Shown here one piece after another: positions 1-9,754 of a stretch of 64,000 nt of DNA. The notes beneath the pieces were generated by a model. The model worked only from the letters and a program-made list of their open reading frames with translations. It was not told the origin of the DNA and searched no databases. Numbering within the stretch: position 1 is the stretch's first letter; the number at the start of each line of letters is the position of its first letter. The position numbers and the translations under genes were made by a program. This stretch comes from Rhodanobacteraceae bacterium (lineage in GTDB: Bacteria > Pseudomonadota > Gammaproteobacteria > Xanthomonadales > Rhodanobacteraceae), in the NCBI GenBank assembly GCA_027019085.1, contig JALUXG010000023.1, positions 1 to 64,000 on the forward strand, read 5' to 3'.

Positions 1-99
1 CCGCTCTACAGACGAGGTCAGTGAAATACCTGCCTCAAGGAGCGAACGGCTTCCCCGGGAACGTGATCGGTATAAACCCGGAAGCGGGTGATTGCCAAC

Positions 100-256
100 G
101 TACAAGGAGGCCCGGAAGGGCCGACCGCGATGCGGGTTCATGCGCATAGGTCACGGCTGCCGCCGTTCCCACAACAGCGGAACCACGCTTCTGCAGGCGG
201 CCCGGCAGGGCCGACCAGGGCGCAAGTTCATGTGTCACCGGTCACGGTTTCCGTCA
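100..256. repeat. Decayed REP-type repeat units
   Basis: A GGCCC-GGAA-GGGCC hairpin unit (near 108-121) is followed by an ACGGC-TGCC-GCCGT unit and a GGCCC-GGCA-GGGCC unit, then a further degenerate trace around 242. The same two hairpins alternate in the arrays at 9141-9633 and 10304-10757. Here the loops and connecting bases have diverged, which suggests an older copy. The orientation matches the arrays. Confidence 0.7.
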
Positions 257-396
257 TCCCGGGGGCGGAGATCAAACAGCATGGTTGATTGGCGTCCCTC
301 CTGCGACAGGAAATATCACCGCAAACCAGATGTTTATGAGCCATTTGGGCCGTTACTATACCTTTTGGCCTATTGCCCGAAATGTTAACGAAGCTG

Positions 397-421
397 TAAC
401 AATGAGGTTCAGTCATTGTTA
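397..421. promoter_or_regulatory. 9-bp perfect inverted repeat, candidate operator
   Basis: TAACAATGA and TCATTGTTA are exact reverse complements separated by seven bases, giving a 25-bp dyad about 150 bases upstream of the receptor start. Its size and symmetry suit a dimeric repressor or activator site. It is followed by no T-run, so it is not an obvious terminator. The binding protein is unknown. Confidence 0.5.
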
Positions 422-493
422 AGACTGCCGTGGGGTGACAGTGACGTGTGTGAAGGGGATGAATCACACGCATCGATTTTGCCGTGCGGTACA

Positions 494-532
494 CGAAATG
501 CACACCGGGAGAGCGCCTGTGCGTGCATTTCG
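494..532 (+). promoter_or_regulatory. 10-bp inverted repeat in the receptor leader
   Basis: CGAAATGCAC and GTGCATTTCG are perfect reverse complements with a 19-base spacer and end 36 bases before the chosen ATG of the TonB receptor. In RNA this would be a stable stem near the ribosome binding site. It may be a leader structure affecting translation or mRNA stability, or an operator. There is no direct evidence for either. Confidence 0.4.
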
Positions 533-568
533 CTTTCATCAACATTGCAAGCCCATCTGGGGGAAATC

Positions 569-3502
569 ATGAGAAAAGCGCCATTAGCGGCTGCCATCCT
601 TGCCGGGATCGCAGCCAGCATCACCTTCGCTGCACAGGCCGCTCAACCGGCGGCTGCCGGCAAACCGGTTCTGCTTGCCGCACAGGCAGCAGGCGCTGAC
701 GCGCAGGATTCGAAGACCAAGTCCGACAACAAGAACGAGAAGGGCAACAAGAAGCCCAGCGAGGAAAAAGCCAAGAAGCTCCAGACCGTGTCGGTCACAG
801 GCACCCTGCTGCAAAGTCCCGAATACCAGTCGATGGTCCCGGTGCAGTCGATCAATGTGGAAACGGCAGCTGCTGCCGGCAATTTCACCACGGCGGACAT
901 GATCCAGACCACTTCCATCGCCCTGGGTTCGACCCAGATCAACAACCAGTTCAGCGGCTTCATCGTGGAAGGCGGTACCGGCATTCAGACCATCGATCTG
1001 CGCGGCCTGGGCCCGGGCCGCACGCTCGTGTTGCTGGACGGCCAGCGACCCGGACCCGCAGGTACGCGCGGTCAGACGGGCGCAGGCTTTGATCTCAATG
1101 TGGTGCCGTCGGTAATCCTCAAGACCATCGACATCGTCAAGGACAGCTCGTCCTCGATCTACGGTTCCGATGCCATCGCCGGTGTGGTTAATCTAATCAC
1201 CAAGGACAAGATGGAAGGCACGCAGATTCGCACTTCCTTCGGTGTTCCGGCGCACGGTGGTGCACAACAGACGAGTGCATCCATTGGCACAGGATTCAAT
1301 TTCAAGAATGGCCACATTGTGCTGGCCGCCCAGTTCCAGGAGCAGTTCCCGCTGGCCAACGGTGGCCGCAGCTACCTGAGCTGCCCGCAGGATCGTGTCT
1401 GGGGCCAGAACGGGCAGCGGATTGACCGCAAGGACTTCTCGGTCACCGGTGGCACGCCGCTGGGCGGCTGCAGCAATCTGTACGCGAACACCATCATCAA
1501 CGCTTTCAACTTCAGCCAGAGATACGTCCCCTCGCGCGATGGCAGCACAGTGGGTCCCTTCGCCGGCTACCATCCGCGACCGGTGCCGACACCGACCTAT
1601 ACCAACAACCCCAATGGGGCGTATTACGAGGATCAGCTGAACTTCCCGTTTGCCCTGGACGAGTGGGTGCTCAACCGCAATCGCAACTCCAGCTTCTACG
1701 CCAGCAGCCGCTTCCTGTTCAGCAATGACATCGGCTGGACCAACCAGTTCCTGTACAACCACCGGCAGACCAACACACGCGGCTTCCGCCAGTTTTTCCC
1801 AATCGTCTATTCCTCGCAATATGGCGGTTATTACCTGCCAGTGATGCCCTATCCGTCAAACAACGAAGTCGTGGTGGACTGGTACTACTTCCGTACCCAA
1901 CTGGACGGTTGGTTTGGTGATTCGAGCTGGTCATGGAAGGTCAATGCCACGCACAGCCACAACAACGGCACTTATGCCACAACAGGTATCGATGCGCGCA
2001 AGAGCGCCGATCTGACCGATCCTGCGAATACTGCAACCACCCTTCCCATCGATTACTTCGACCCGGGCATCCTCAATGGTCAGAAAATGGGCCAGCTGGT
2101 CAATGCCGTGGGAATCTATTCCAAGGGGCGCACCACTTACGACCAAAGCACGCTCAATGCAGTGTTCAACGGCGACCTGTTCAGCCTGCCCGCTGGCGTG
2201 GTTTCGGCGGCTGCAGGTGTGGAATACCGCCATATCAAGATCGACGACGAACCTTCACAGGCCTCCAAGAATGGCTGGCTTTGGGGCTCCACCTCTGCAC
2301 AAACCACCAAGGGCTCCGATCACGTCACCGAGGTGTTTGGAGAGGTGGGTGTTCCTGTGCTCAGCGATCTGCCCGGTGTGAAGTCACTGAACCTCGATGT
2401 GTCCGCACGTGGCTTCAAATACCAGAGCGTGGGCAAGTTCGATCATGTATGGAAATTTGGCCTGAACTGGGCCGTTAGTGATCACTGGCGCGTACGCGGT
2501 ACGTTGGGTACGGCCTATCGTGCCCCAGCACTGTACGAGCTGTACCTTGGGAATCAGTCATCATTCGTGGGTCAGCTCAGCATCGACCCTTGCATCCAGT
2601 GGGGCACCAGTACCAACACCTTTTTGCGCCAGAATTGTGCCGCGGCAGGTATTCCGAGCACCTATGCGGGAGGCTCGATTTCCGCAACCGTGTTGCAGGG
2701 TGGTGGTAAAGGTTTCCTGAAGCCGGAAACTTCGCGCGCCAAGACCGCAGGTATCGTATGGTCACCGAGCGACAACTTCGGCATGGCGCTTGACTATTTT
2801 GACGTCAAGATCCAGGGCGAGATAACCACCCTCACTGCCGGTGACATTGTATTCGGCTGCTATGGTCGTCCGGTGTACCCGAATGCTTTCTGTAACCGGC
2901 TGACCCGTAACGGGCCGAATGTTTCGGACCCCTATGCGATCACCCAGATACGCGCAACTTACGTCAACATCAACAACGAACGTACACGGGGTTACGATTG
3001 GCAGGCCAACTACTTCAAGGACTTCTCCTTTGGGCGTCTGAGTGCCAGCGCCCAGGTCACCTATACGCTGGAAGACAGCCAGCAGTTGTTCAGCACGGCG
3101 CAGGCAAGCGGTTTCTCGACGACCAACTTTGTCGGTTACATCGGACGTCCCAAGACCACTGGTGTTGCAGATATCCGCCTGAAGCGAGGCGACTGGACCT
3201 ATACCTGGCAGGGGACGTTCGTCGGATCTACGCGCAACAAGGACATCAGCAACAAGTTCACCTACTACGGGGTGCCCGCCACGCGGGACATCAAGGCCGG
3301 CTGGCAGTTCCGTCATAGTGTGTCAGTGCGTTATGACCAGGACTCCTGGGGCGTGCTCTTCGGCATCCGCAACGTGTTTGACAAGAAGCCTGACCTGGTG
3401 TCATCGGGTGTGGCTACGCGCAAGGGTAATGTGCCTTTGGTGGCATCCCAGTACGACTGGTTCGGCCGCACTTACTTCCTGCGGTTCAATTACAAGATCT
3501 AA
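569..3502 (+). CDS. TonB-dependent outer-membrane receptor
   Basis: This 977-residue protein would form an outer-membrane beta-barrel that imports a ligand using TonB energy. Residues 1-24 are a signal peptide (MRKAPLAAAI followed by a hydrophobic core and AQA). A lysine-rich linker (about 49-70) precedes a TonB-box-like LQTVSVTG at 71-78. A plug domain follows, with the typical pattern of a unique path through R/G-rich segments and IYGSDAIAGVVNLIT. The rest is barrel strands. The ATG at 569 is chosen over the upstream in-frame start at 416 because it has GGGGGA a few bases before it and begins the signal peptide. The class resembles the large Oar/CirA-like receptors abundant in Xanthomonadales. 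The substrate cannot be read from the sequence. A terminator follows immediately, so it is probably monocistronic. Confidence 0.92.
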   Translation: MRKAPLAAAILAGIAASITFAAQAAQPAAAGKPVLLAAQAAGADAQDSKTKSDNKNEKGNKKPSEEKAKKLQTVSVTGTLLQSPEYQSMVPVQSINVETAAAAGNFTTADMIQTTSIALGSTQINNQFSGFIVEGGTGIQTIDLRGLGPGRTLVLLDGQRPGPAGTRGQTGAGFDLNVVPSVILKTIDIVKDSSSSIYGSDAIAGVVNLITKDKMEGTQIRTSFGVPAHGGAQQTSASIGTGFNFKNGHIVLAAQFQEQFPLANGGRSYLSCPQDRVWGQNGQRIDRKDFSVTGGTPLGGCSNLYANTIINAFNFSQRYVPSRDGSTVGPFAGYHPRPVPTPTYTNNPNGAYYEDQLNFPFALDEWVLNRNRNSSFYASSRFLFSNDIGWTNQFLYNHRQTNTRGFRQFFPIVYSSQYGGYYLPVMPYPSNNEVVVDWYYFRTQLDGWFGDSSWSWKVNATHSHNNGTYATTGIDARKSADLTDPANTATTLPIDYFDPGILNGQKMGQLVNAVGIYSKGRTTYDQSTLNAVFNGDLFSLPAGVVSAAAGVEYRHIKIDDEPSQASKNGWLWGSTSAQTTKGSDHVTEVFGEVGVPVLSDLPGVKSLNLDVSARGFKYQSVGKFDHVWKFGLNWAVSDHWRVRGTLGTAYRAPALYELYLGNQSSFVGQLSIDPCIQWGTSTNTFLRQNCAAAGIPSTYAGGSISATVLQGGGKGFLKPETSRAKTAGIVWSPSDNFGMALDYFDVKIQGEITTLTAGDIVFGCYGRPVYPNAFCNRLTRNGPNVSDPYAITQIRATYVNINNERTRGYDWQANYFKDFSFGRLSASAQVTYTLEDSQQLFSTAQASGFSTTNFVGYIGRPKTTGVADIRLKRGDWTYTWQGTFVGSTRNKDISNKFTYYGVPATRDIKAGWQFRHSVSVRYDQDSWGVLFGIRNVFDKKPDLVSSGVATRKGNVPLVASQYDWFGRTYFLRFNYKI

Positions 3503-3529
3503 ACGTGCAATCCCCAGATGCACTTTTCC

Positions 3530-3557
3530 AGGCGGCCTCAAGGCCGCCTGTTTTTTT
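3530..3557 (+). terminator. Rho-independent terminator after the TonB receptor
   Basis: AGGCGGCC pairs with GGCCGCCT around a TCAA loop and is followed by seven Ts, 27 bases after the receptor stop codon. The convergent rep gene ends 32 bases further on. Confidence 0.9.
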
Positions 3558-3589
3558 GTGGGTGCCGCGCGGGAAAGGTTCTTTGCGGC

Positions 3590-5569
3590 TCAATCGCCGA
3601 GCAGAGCTGACAGCCTCGCGATGTGCGAGGCTGCGGTTTCGCGGGCGACTTCGGCGTCGGCTTCGGGGTCGCGGCCCTGCCAGTGCAGGTCGGATTCGGG
3701 CAATTCCGTGAGGAAGCGGCTGGGCCGGTTGGCGAGCCATTCGCCGAAGCGGCGCGTGCGGGCACTGAAGCTCAGTGTCAGCAGCTCTCTGGCGCGGGTC
3801 AGACCCACGTACATCAGGCGCCGCTCTTCCTCTTCGCGGCCTTCCTCCAGCGCGCCTTCGTGCGGCAGGGTGCCGTCCTCGCAGCCGGCGATGAACACGA
3901 AGCGGAATTCCAGGCCCTTGGCCGCGTGCAGGGTCATCATGCGCAGGGCATTGCCGGGGTCGTCGCGGTCGGCGTGGCTCAACAGGGCCAGCTGCGCGGC
4001 AAGATCGCCGCTGCGTGCGCCGTCGCGGCCCATGGCGCGGAACCAGTCCACCAGCTCGCGCAGGTTGCCCATGCGGCGTTCGCGGGTGGCAGGGTCCGGA
4101 GTTTGCGTGGCCAGGTGTTCGGCATAACGGGTACGCGCAAGTACTTCCTCGACCAGGCTGACGGCATTGGCCTGGCTTGCTGACGCGTGCAGCGAGTCGA
4201 TCAGTTGCACGAATCCGGCCAGTGCGGCCGCTGGACGCGAAGCGAGCCCTTTCAGCACCGCATCGCTGCGGGCGGCATCGAGCATCGACTGGTGCCGGGA
4301 CTGCGCCAGCTGACCGAGTTTCTCCAGCGTGGTGGCGCCGATCTCACGGCGTGGGCAATTGACCACGCGCAGGAAGGCCGCATCGTCGGAAGGATTGGCG
4401 AGCAGGCGCAGGTAGGCCAGCACGTCCTTGACCTCGGCGCGATCGAGGAAGGACAGTGCGCCGGACAGGTGATAGGGCACGCGGGCCAGCCGCAGCGCCT
4501 TTTCCAGCGCCCGGGCCTGGTGGTTGCCGCGATACAGGATGGCGAACTCGTGCCAGCGCGCGCGATGTTTTTGCGCCAGGTGGGCGACGATGGCGGCGAT
4601 GCGTTCGGCCTCGTGCGCAGGGTCCTGGCATTCGAGCACGCGGATGCCAGGACCTTCGGGCAGTTCGCTCCACAGTTTCTTCACGTGCACATGCGGGTTG
4701 TGCGCGATCAATGTGTTGGCCGCATGCAGGATGCGACGCGTACAGCGGTAATTCTGTTCCAGCTTGATGACCCGCAGAGCCGGCCAGTCCTGCCCGAGCT
4801 GCTCGATGTTGCCGGGGTTGGCGCCGCGCCAGGCATAGATCGACTGGTCGTCATCGCCCACGCAGGTGAAGGCGCCACGCGGCCCGGCTAGTGCCTTGAG
4901 CAGGCGGTACTGGGCGTCGTTGGTGTCCTGGTATTCGTCCACCAGCAGGTAACGCAGGCGCTCTCTCCAGGCGGCGCATGCGTCTTCGTCGGATTCCAGC
5001 ACGCCAAGCGGCAGGCGGATCAGGTCGTCGAAGTCCACCGCGTTATAGGCGGCCAATCGTTGCTGGTAGCGTTCATAAATACCTGCGGCTTCAAGCTCGC
5101 GCGCACCCCGCGCAGCCGCCATCGCCTCTTCCGGCGTCCGCCCGGCGTTCTTGGCCTGCGAGATCAGGTTCTTCAACGCCCATAGCGCATCGGGCTTGAT
5201 GCCGGCCGGCGCCAGTTCCTTGACCAGGGCGCCGCTGTCGTCGGCGTCGAGCACCGAGAAGTTGCGCCGCAGCTGCGCGCGTTCGTGTTCGATGTGCAGG
5301 AATTTCAGGCCCAGTGCATGGAAGGTGCAGACCGTGAGCGCCTGCGCGGACTCGGTGGGGACCATTTTCGCCACGCGTTCGCGCATTTCGCGCGCGGCCT
5401 TGTTGGTGAAGGTGATGGCGGCGATCTTGCCCGGTGGCATGTGCCGGCGCGCGATCAGGTAGGCGATTTTCTCGGTGATGACGCGGGTCTTGCCGGAGCC
5501 GGCGCCGGCCAGCACCAGCAGCGGTGCATCACAGGATTCGACGGCTTCGCGTTGGGGCAGGTTGAGCAT
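3590..5569 (-). CDS. rep: ATP-dependent DNA helicase Rep
   Basis: This is a UvrD/Rep superfamily 1A helicase, 659 residues (E. coli Rep has 673). It would unwind DNA 3'-5' and help replication forks past protein blocks. Visible motifs are Walker A AGAGSGKT (21-28), motif Ia TFTNKAAR, motif II DEYQD (211-215), motif [16 protein letters not shown] (238-250), the C-terminal GLEF segment and motif VI GLTRAR. The overall match is closer to Rep than UvrD, notably PHV, YRGNHQ and the ending region. The start is set at the [10 protein letters not shown] methionine, which coincides with the family's N-terminus; the open frame extends further upstream without homology. It diverges from tdk, leaving a 140-bp shared promoter region. 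Confidence 0.95.
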   Translation of the reverse strand: MLNLPQREAVESCDAPLLVLAGAGSGKTRVITEKIAYLIARRHMPPGKIAAITFTNKAAREMRERVAKMVPTESAQALTVCTFHALGLKFLHIEHERAQLRRNFSVLDADDSGALVKELAPAGIKPDALWALKNLISQAKNAGRTPEEAMAAARGARELEAAGIYERYQQRLAAYNAVDFDDLIRLPLGVLESDEDACAAWRERLRYLLVDEYQDTNDAQYRLLKALAGPRGAFTCVGDDDQSIYAWRGANPGNIEQLGQDWPALRVIKLEQNYRCTRRILHAANTLIAHNPHVHVKKLWSELPEGPGIRVLECQDPAHEAERIAAIVAHLAQKHRARWHEFAILYRGNHQARALEKALRLARVPYHLSGALSFLDRAEVKDVLAYLRLLANPSDDAAFLRVVNCPRREIGATTLEKLGQLAQSRHQSMLDAARSDAVLKGLASRPAAALAGFVQLIDSLHASASQANAVSLVEEVLARTRYAEHLATQTPDPATRERRMGNLRELVDWFRAMGRDGARSGDLAAQLALLSHADRDDPGNALRMMTLHAAKGLEFRFVFIAGCEDGTLPHEGALEEGREEEERRLMYVGLTRARELLTLSFSARTRRFGEWLANRPSRFLTELPESDLHWQGRDPEADAEVARETAASHIARLSALLGD

Positions 5570-5709
5570 GCAGTCGTCGCGGGCAGCAAGGCGGCAGGGC
5601 GCCGGGAGGATACCAGAGCCTAGCGCGGACCAGGCGCACAGCGCATGCGACGTGTGCACGCTACACTGCTGCGACCCTGACCTGTACAGATGACACCCAC
5701 CGCACTCCG

Positions 5710-6348
5710 ATGGCCAAGCTGTATTTCTATTTTTCGACGATGAACGCCGGCAAGACCACCACGTTGCTGCAAAGCGCCTACAACTATCACGAGCGCGGGA
5801 TGCGCACGCTGATCCTGATCCCGGCGCTGGATGACCGTTACGGCGAGGGCGTGGTGGCCTCGCGCATCGGATTGAAGGCCCATGCACGGCGTTTCGCCGC
5901 CGACGCCGATCTGCTTCAGATCGTGCGCGAAAACGTCGCCGAATGCGGTCCTTTGCACTGCGTTCTGGTGGACGAGGCGCAGTTTCTGAACCGTGCGCAG
6001 GTCTGGCAGTTGAGTGACGTGGTCGATGTGCTGGGCATACCGGTGCTGGCCTACGGCCTGCGCACGGATTTTCGAGGCGAACTGTTCGAAGGCAGCCAGC
6101 ACCTTCTGGCCTGGGCGGACAACCTCGAGGAAATCAAGACCATCTGCCACAGTGGCCGCAAGGCGAACATGGTGGTGCGAGTGGACGAGCAAGGCCGCGC
6201 GGTGCGCGACGGACCGCAGGTGGAAATCGGTGGCAATGACCGTTACGTGTCGGTGAGCCGCGGCGAGTTCAAGAAGATCATGTCCGGCGATGGCCAGGTC
6301 GAGTTGCAGCAGTCCGTGTTGCCGCTTGACGAGCGGACGCAGGGTTGA
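5710..6348 (+). CDS. tdk: Thymidine kinase (type II)
   Basis: This enzyme salvages thymidine by phosphorylating it to dTMP. The 212-residue protein shows the P-loop MNAGKTT (11-17), the DEAQF motif (88-92, Walker B with the catalytic region), the GLRTDF segment and the lasso-region [12 protein letters not shown]. Length and order match E. coli Tdk. An oddity is that the C-terminal zinc site of type II enzymes is largely missing. The first cluster reads ICHSG with only C146 left, and the position equivalent to the later ligand is serine (YVSVSR, S183). From memory this seems usual in Xanthomonad relatives, so activity is likely retained. It diverges from rep. Confidence 0.95.
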   Translation: MAKLYFYFSTMNAGKTTTLLQSAYNYHERGMRTLILIPALDDRYGEGVVASRIGLKAHARRFAADADLLQIVRENVAECGPLHCVLVDEAQFLNRAQVWQLSDVVDVLGIPVLAYGLRTDFRGELFEGSQHLLAWADNLEEIKTICHSGRKANMVVRVDEQGRAVRDGPQVEIGGNDRYVSVSRGEFKKIMSGDGQVELQQSVLPLDERTQG

Positions 6349-6511
6349 CCGGATTTGCGTTCCGTGTCGATTTTCCAGCCCGTGCATCGCCCACCCATGT
6401 GCGCGCACGAGTCGGCCTCGCAGGCGTGCACGGGCAGCGAGCTGACGCAGGAGCTTCACTGAAGAGTCCCGCATGTGCCGGGCCGACGGAATGGTCAGCG
6501 TGGACTGCCGC

Positions 6512-7324
6512 TCAGTGCTGGCAGGACCGACACCAGAAGGTGTTGCGCTGGCCGATCATGCGGCTGCTGATCGGCGTGCCACAGGTGCGGCAGGGTGCGC
6601 CATCGCGGCCATAGACCGTCAGCTCCTGTTCGAAATAGCCCGGTACGCCATCCGGCGCGATGAAGTCGCGCAGCGTGGTTCCGCCGCGTTCGATGGCGCG
6701 GGCGAGGATGCGCTTGATCTGGTTGGCCAGCACCACGTAACGCGTGCGCGAGATGCGGTCTGCGGCGCGTGCCGGGTGAATGCCGGCGGCGAACAGGGCC
6801 TCGCTGGCGTAGATGTTGCCGACACCGACAACCACCCCCTGATCCATGATGAACGATTTCACCGCGCCGCGCCTGGAGCGTGAACGCTGCCATAGCAGGT
6901 CGCCATCGAAGGCACCGGACAGCGGTTCGGGTCCCAACCCGCCCAGCAGGGGGTGCACGGTTCCGGGCGCCTGCCACAAAAGGCAGCCGAACCGGCGGGG
7001 ATCGGTAAAGCGCAGCATGCGTCCGGAATCGAGCAGCAGGTCGACATGGTCGTGCGGACCGGCTGGCACATCGGCATCGAGCACGCGCAGCACGCCGGAC
7101 ATGCCCAGGTGCAGCAATGCGCTGCCGGCGCCGGTACCGATCAGCAGATACTTGGCGCGCCGCGAGACGGCGTCGATGCGCTGTCCCGGCAGGGACGAGC
7201 GGATGGTCTCGGGTATCGGCCAGCGCAGGTCCGGTCGGCGCAGGCGGACGGTTTCAACGCGTCGACCCAGCAGATGCGGCGCAATACCGCGACGGGTGGT
7301 TTCGACTTCGGGCAGTTCGGGCAT
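6512..7324 (-). CDS. mutM: Formamidopyrimidine-DNA glycosylase (Fpg/MutM)
   Basis: This bifunctional DNA glycosylase/AP lyase removes 8-oxoguanine and ring-opened purines. The 270-residue product begins with the invariant PELPEVET: after Met removal, P2 is the Schiff-base nucleophile and E3 assists. K58 corresponds to the conserved lysine. The H2TH region contains [14 protein letters not shown], and the C-terminal zinc finger has C245, C248, C265 and C268. The start at 7324 is fixed by the need for P2; an upstream in-frame start would block the active site. Flanking genes are tdk (convergent side) and a divergent secreted peptidase. Confidence 0.97.
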   Translation of the reverse strand: MPELPEVETTRRGIAPHLLGRRVETVRLRRPDLRWPIPETIRSSLPGQRIDAVSRRAKYLLIGTGAGSALLHLGMSGVLRVLDADVPAGPHDHVDLLLDSGRMLRFTDPRRFGCLLWQAPGTVHPLLGGLGPEPLSGAFDGDLLWQRSRSRRGAVKSFIMDQGVVVGVGNIYASEALFAAGIHPARAADRISRTRYVVLANQIKRILARAIERGGTTLRDFIAPDGVPGYFEQELTVYGRDGAPCRTCGTPISSRMIGQRNTFWCRSCQH

Positions 7325-7490
7325 GCAATGCTTATGCGTCCAGATGGCTGGCAATGCAAGCCATCGATGATGGCATCCTCAGGCTGTGACCTTTCACCCA
7401 TGCGCAGGGGATTCGCTCCGCAGTACGCTCGGACAATGCCACATTGGCACAGGTGTCCTTCCCTTCCCCAACATGACCTGGAGCATACCC

Positions 7491-9074
7491 ATGCGAACAC
7501 TGGCTTCCTTGGCGGTCGTCACCGCCCTGTGCCTTGCCGCCGTACCCGCTAGCGCGTTGGCCAAAAACGATTCGGCGGCATCGTCCGCAGCCACGTCCGC
7601 AGCTTCCAGGGTCAAGGATCAGCAATCGGTCACCAACGGCAGCGTCACCGTTGAAGGCCAGCGCATCGACTACAAGGCCGTGGCCGGCACCATCGTCCTG
7701 TACGGCAAGGGCGATCACGAACATACGCCCACTGTCAGCATGTTCTACGTGGCCTATTTCAAGAAAGGTGCGGCGGCATCGAAACGACCGATTACCTTTC
7801 TCTACAACGGCGGTCCCGGTTCGGCCTCGGTATGGCTGCACATGGGCGCCTTCGGTCCGCGCCGCGTGGTTACCGCCGACCACACGCATACCCCGCCCGC
7901 GCCCTACCGGCTGGTCAACAACGACTACAGTCTGCTCGATGCCAGTGACCTGGTATTCATCGATGCGCCTGCCACCGGATTCTCGCGCCTCATCGCGCAG
8001 GCCAAGGACCCGGCCAAGCGCGCCGAGCTGCTGAAGAAACGCGGCAAGAAATTCTTCAGTGTGGACGGCGACGGCCAGGCTTTCGCCCAGTTCATCACGC
8101 GATTTCTTTCAAGGTACGGACGCTGGAACTCGCCCAAATACCTGTTCGGCGAAAGCTACGGCACCACGCGTTCGGCGGTGCTTGCCAACATCCTGGAGAA
8201 TGATGATTCGGTCGACCTCAACGGTGTGATGCTGCTATCGCAGATCCTGAGTTTCGACAACAGCCCGGACGGCCCGCAGCGCAACCCCGGCGTCGACCAG
8301 GCGTATTTCCTGGCCCTGCCGACCTATGCCGCGACGGCGTGGTATCACCACAAGCTGCCGACGCAACCGGCAGACTTCAAGGCATTCATCGCCAAAGTCG
8401 AGCAGTTTGCCCTGGGTCCGTATGCCGAGGCCCTGCGCGCCGGCGCCAACCTCGATGCCGCGCGCAAGCAGGCCATCGCCGAGCAACTTCATCAGTTCAC
8501 CGGGCTGCCCACTGCCTACTGGGCGAAAGCCGACCTGCGCGTCAGCGGCCCGATGTTCGAACATGAACTGCTCGGCGCCAGCAACGACACCACGGGCCGT
8601 CTGGACACCCGCTTCATGGGCCCGAGCATGGACCCGATGAGCAAGAACGCGCAGTACGATCCGCAGGGCTCGGCAATCAGTTCAGCCTACGTCTCCACCT
8701 TCAACGACTACGTGCGCAAGAACCTGAAATTCGGCCAGAACATGCGCTATCGCCTGTTCGCCGGCTTCAACCACTGGGACTTTTCGCACAACGGCAGCCA
8801 GCGTTCCTTGAACGTGATGCCCGATCTGGCCGATGCGATGAAGGCCGACCCGAACCTCAAGGTGATGGTCAACGGTGGCTACTTCGATCTCGCCACGCCG
8901 TTCTTTGCGGCCGAGTATGAACTCAGTCACCTGCCGATCCAGCAGCGCCTGCACAAGAACATCTCGATGCACCTGTACCGTTCCGGGCACATGGTCTACG
9001 CGCACCTGCCGTCGCTGAAAAAACTGCACGACAACGTCGTCAAGTTCATTCATGCCACCGACCACGGCGGCTGA
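7491..9074 (+). CDS. Secreted peptidase S10 family (serine carboxypeptidase-like)
   Basis: This 527-residue protein has an N-terminal signal peptide (MRTLASLAVVTALCLAAVPASALA) and a serine-carboxypeptidase fold. Motifs are the oxyanion segment YNGGPGSAS, the nucleophile in GESYG (S222), an aspartate in YFDLATP (D466) and the histidine in SGHMVYAH (H500), the expected order of the S10 triad. It probably acts in the periplasm or outside the cell on peptides. The start at 7491 is preferred over 7473 because GGAG lies seven bases upstream and the signal peptide then starts normally. It ends just before the first REP array. Confidence 0.88.
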   Translation: MRTLASLAVVTALCLAAVPASALAKNDSAASSAATSAASRVKDQQSVTNGSVTVEGQRIDYKAVAGTIVLYGKGDHEHTPTVSMFYVAYFKKGAAASKRPITFLYNGGPGSASVWLHMGAFGPRRVVTADHTHTPPAPYRLVNNDYSLLDASDLVFIDAPATGFSRLIAQAKDPAKRAELLKKRGKKFFSVDGDGQAFAQFITRFLSRYGRWNSPKYLFGESYGTTRSAVLANILENDDSVDLNGVMLLSQILSFDNSPDGPQRNPGVDQAYFLALPTYAATAWYHHKLPTQPADFKAFIAKVEQFALGPYAEALRAGANLDAARKQAIAEQLHQFTGLPTAYWAKADLRVSGPMFEHELLGASNDTTGRLDTRFMGPSMDPMSKNAQYDPQGSAISSAYVSTFNDYVRKNLKFGQNMRYRLFAGFNHWDFSHNGSQRSLNVMPDLADAMKADPNLKVMVNGGYFDLATPFFAAEYELSHLPIQQRLHKNISMHLYRSGHMVYAHLPSLKKLHDNVVKFIHATDHGG

Positions 9075-9140
9075 TCCAGGCGCTTGCTGCCCGTTCCGGG
9101 ATCGTGTGCGGCGTGACATCCCGCGCACGATCCCGCCCAG

Positions 9141-9633
9141 TCACGGCTCCCGCCGTTCGAAGCCGCGCCCCGCTTTTGTAGGAGGCCCGGAAGGGCCGAT
9201 CGTGATGCCCGGCGTGGCCGACCAGTCACGGCTTCCGCCGTTCCCACAACAGCGAAGCCGCGCCCCGCTTTTGTAGGAGGCCCGGAAGGGCCGATCAGAA
9301 TGCCCGGTGTGCCAACCAGTCACGGCTCCCGCCGTTCCCACAAGAGCGAAGCCGCGCCCCGCTTTTGCAGGAGGCCCGGAAGGGCCGATCGGAATGCCCG
9401 GTGTGCCGACCAGTCACGGCTTCCGCCGTTCCCACAACAGCGAAGCCGCGCTCCGCTTTTGCAGGAGGCCCGGAAGGGCCGATCGGGATGCCCGGTGTGC
9501 CGACCAGTCACGGCTTCCGCCGTTCCCACAACAGCGAAGCCGCGCTCCGCTTTTGCAGGAGGCCCGGAAGGGCCGATCGGAATGCCCGGTGTGCCGACCA
9601 GTCACGGCTTCCGCCGTTCCCACAGGAACAGTG
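9141..9633. repeat. REP-type tandem array, six units of about 94 bp
   Basis: Units start at 9141, 9226, 9320, 9414, 9508 and 9602 (spacing 85, then 94 each time). The 85 results from loss of ten bases in unit 1. Each full unit carries two short hairpins: ACGGC-TTCC-GCCGT and, about 45 bases on, GGCCC-GGAA-GGGCC, the latter preceded by GTAG or GCAG plus GA. Unit 6 decays after the first hairpin. This is a BIME-like arrangement immediately upstream of a REP-associated transposase. There are no unique spacers, so it is not CRISPR. Confidence 0.9.
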
Positions 9634-9754
9634 CCGCGTTCATGCAGGACGGCGGTCATGCGGTTTTGGCCGACTGCAGGCAGTGGGCATCGCTTACAAA
9701 CCCATGCGGTGCCGAGGACTTATGCATCTGCCGAGTTGAGCGCATGCTAGCCGC

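Larger units (their letters stand above)
1..568. other. Non-coding stretch upstream of the TonB receptor
   Basis: No convincing gene is visible here. Short open frames on both strands have no family resemblance and overlap repeat sequence. The stretch holds a decayed copy of the window's REP-type repeat (about 100-256) and, nearer the receptor gene, two inverted repeats annotated separately. Whatever gene lies to the left of the window does not extend recognisably into it. Confidence 0.6.
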
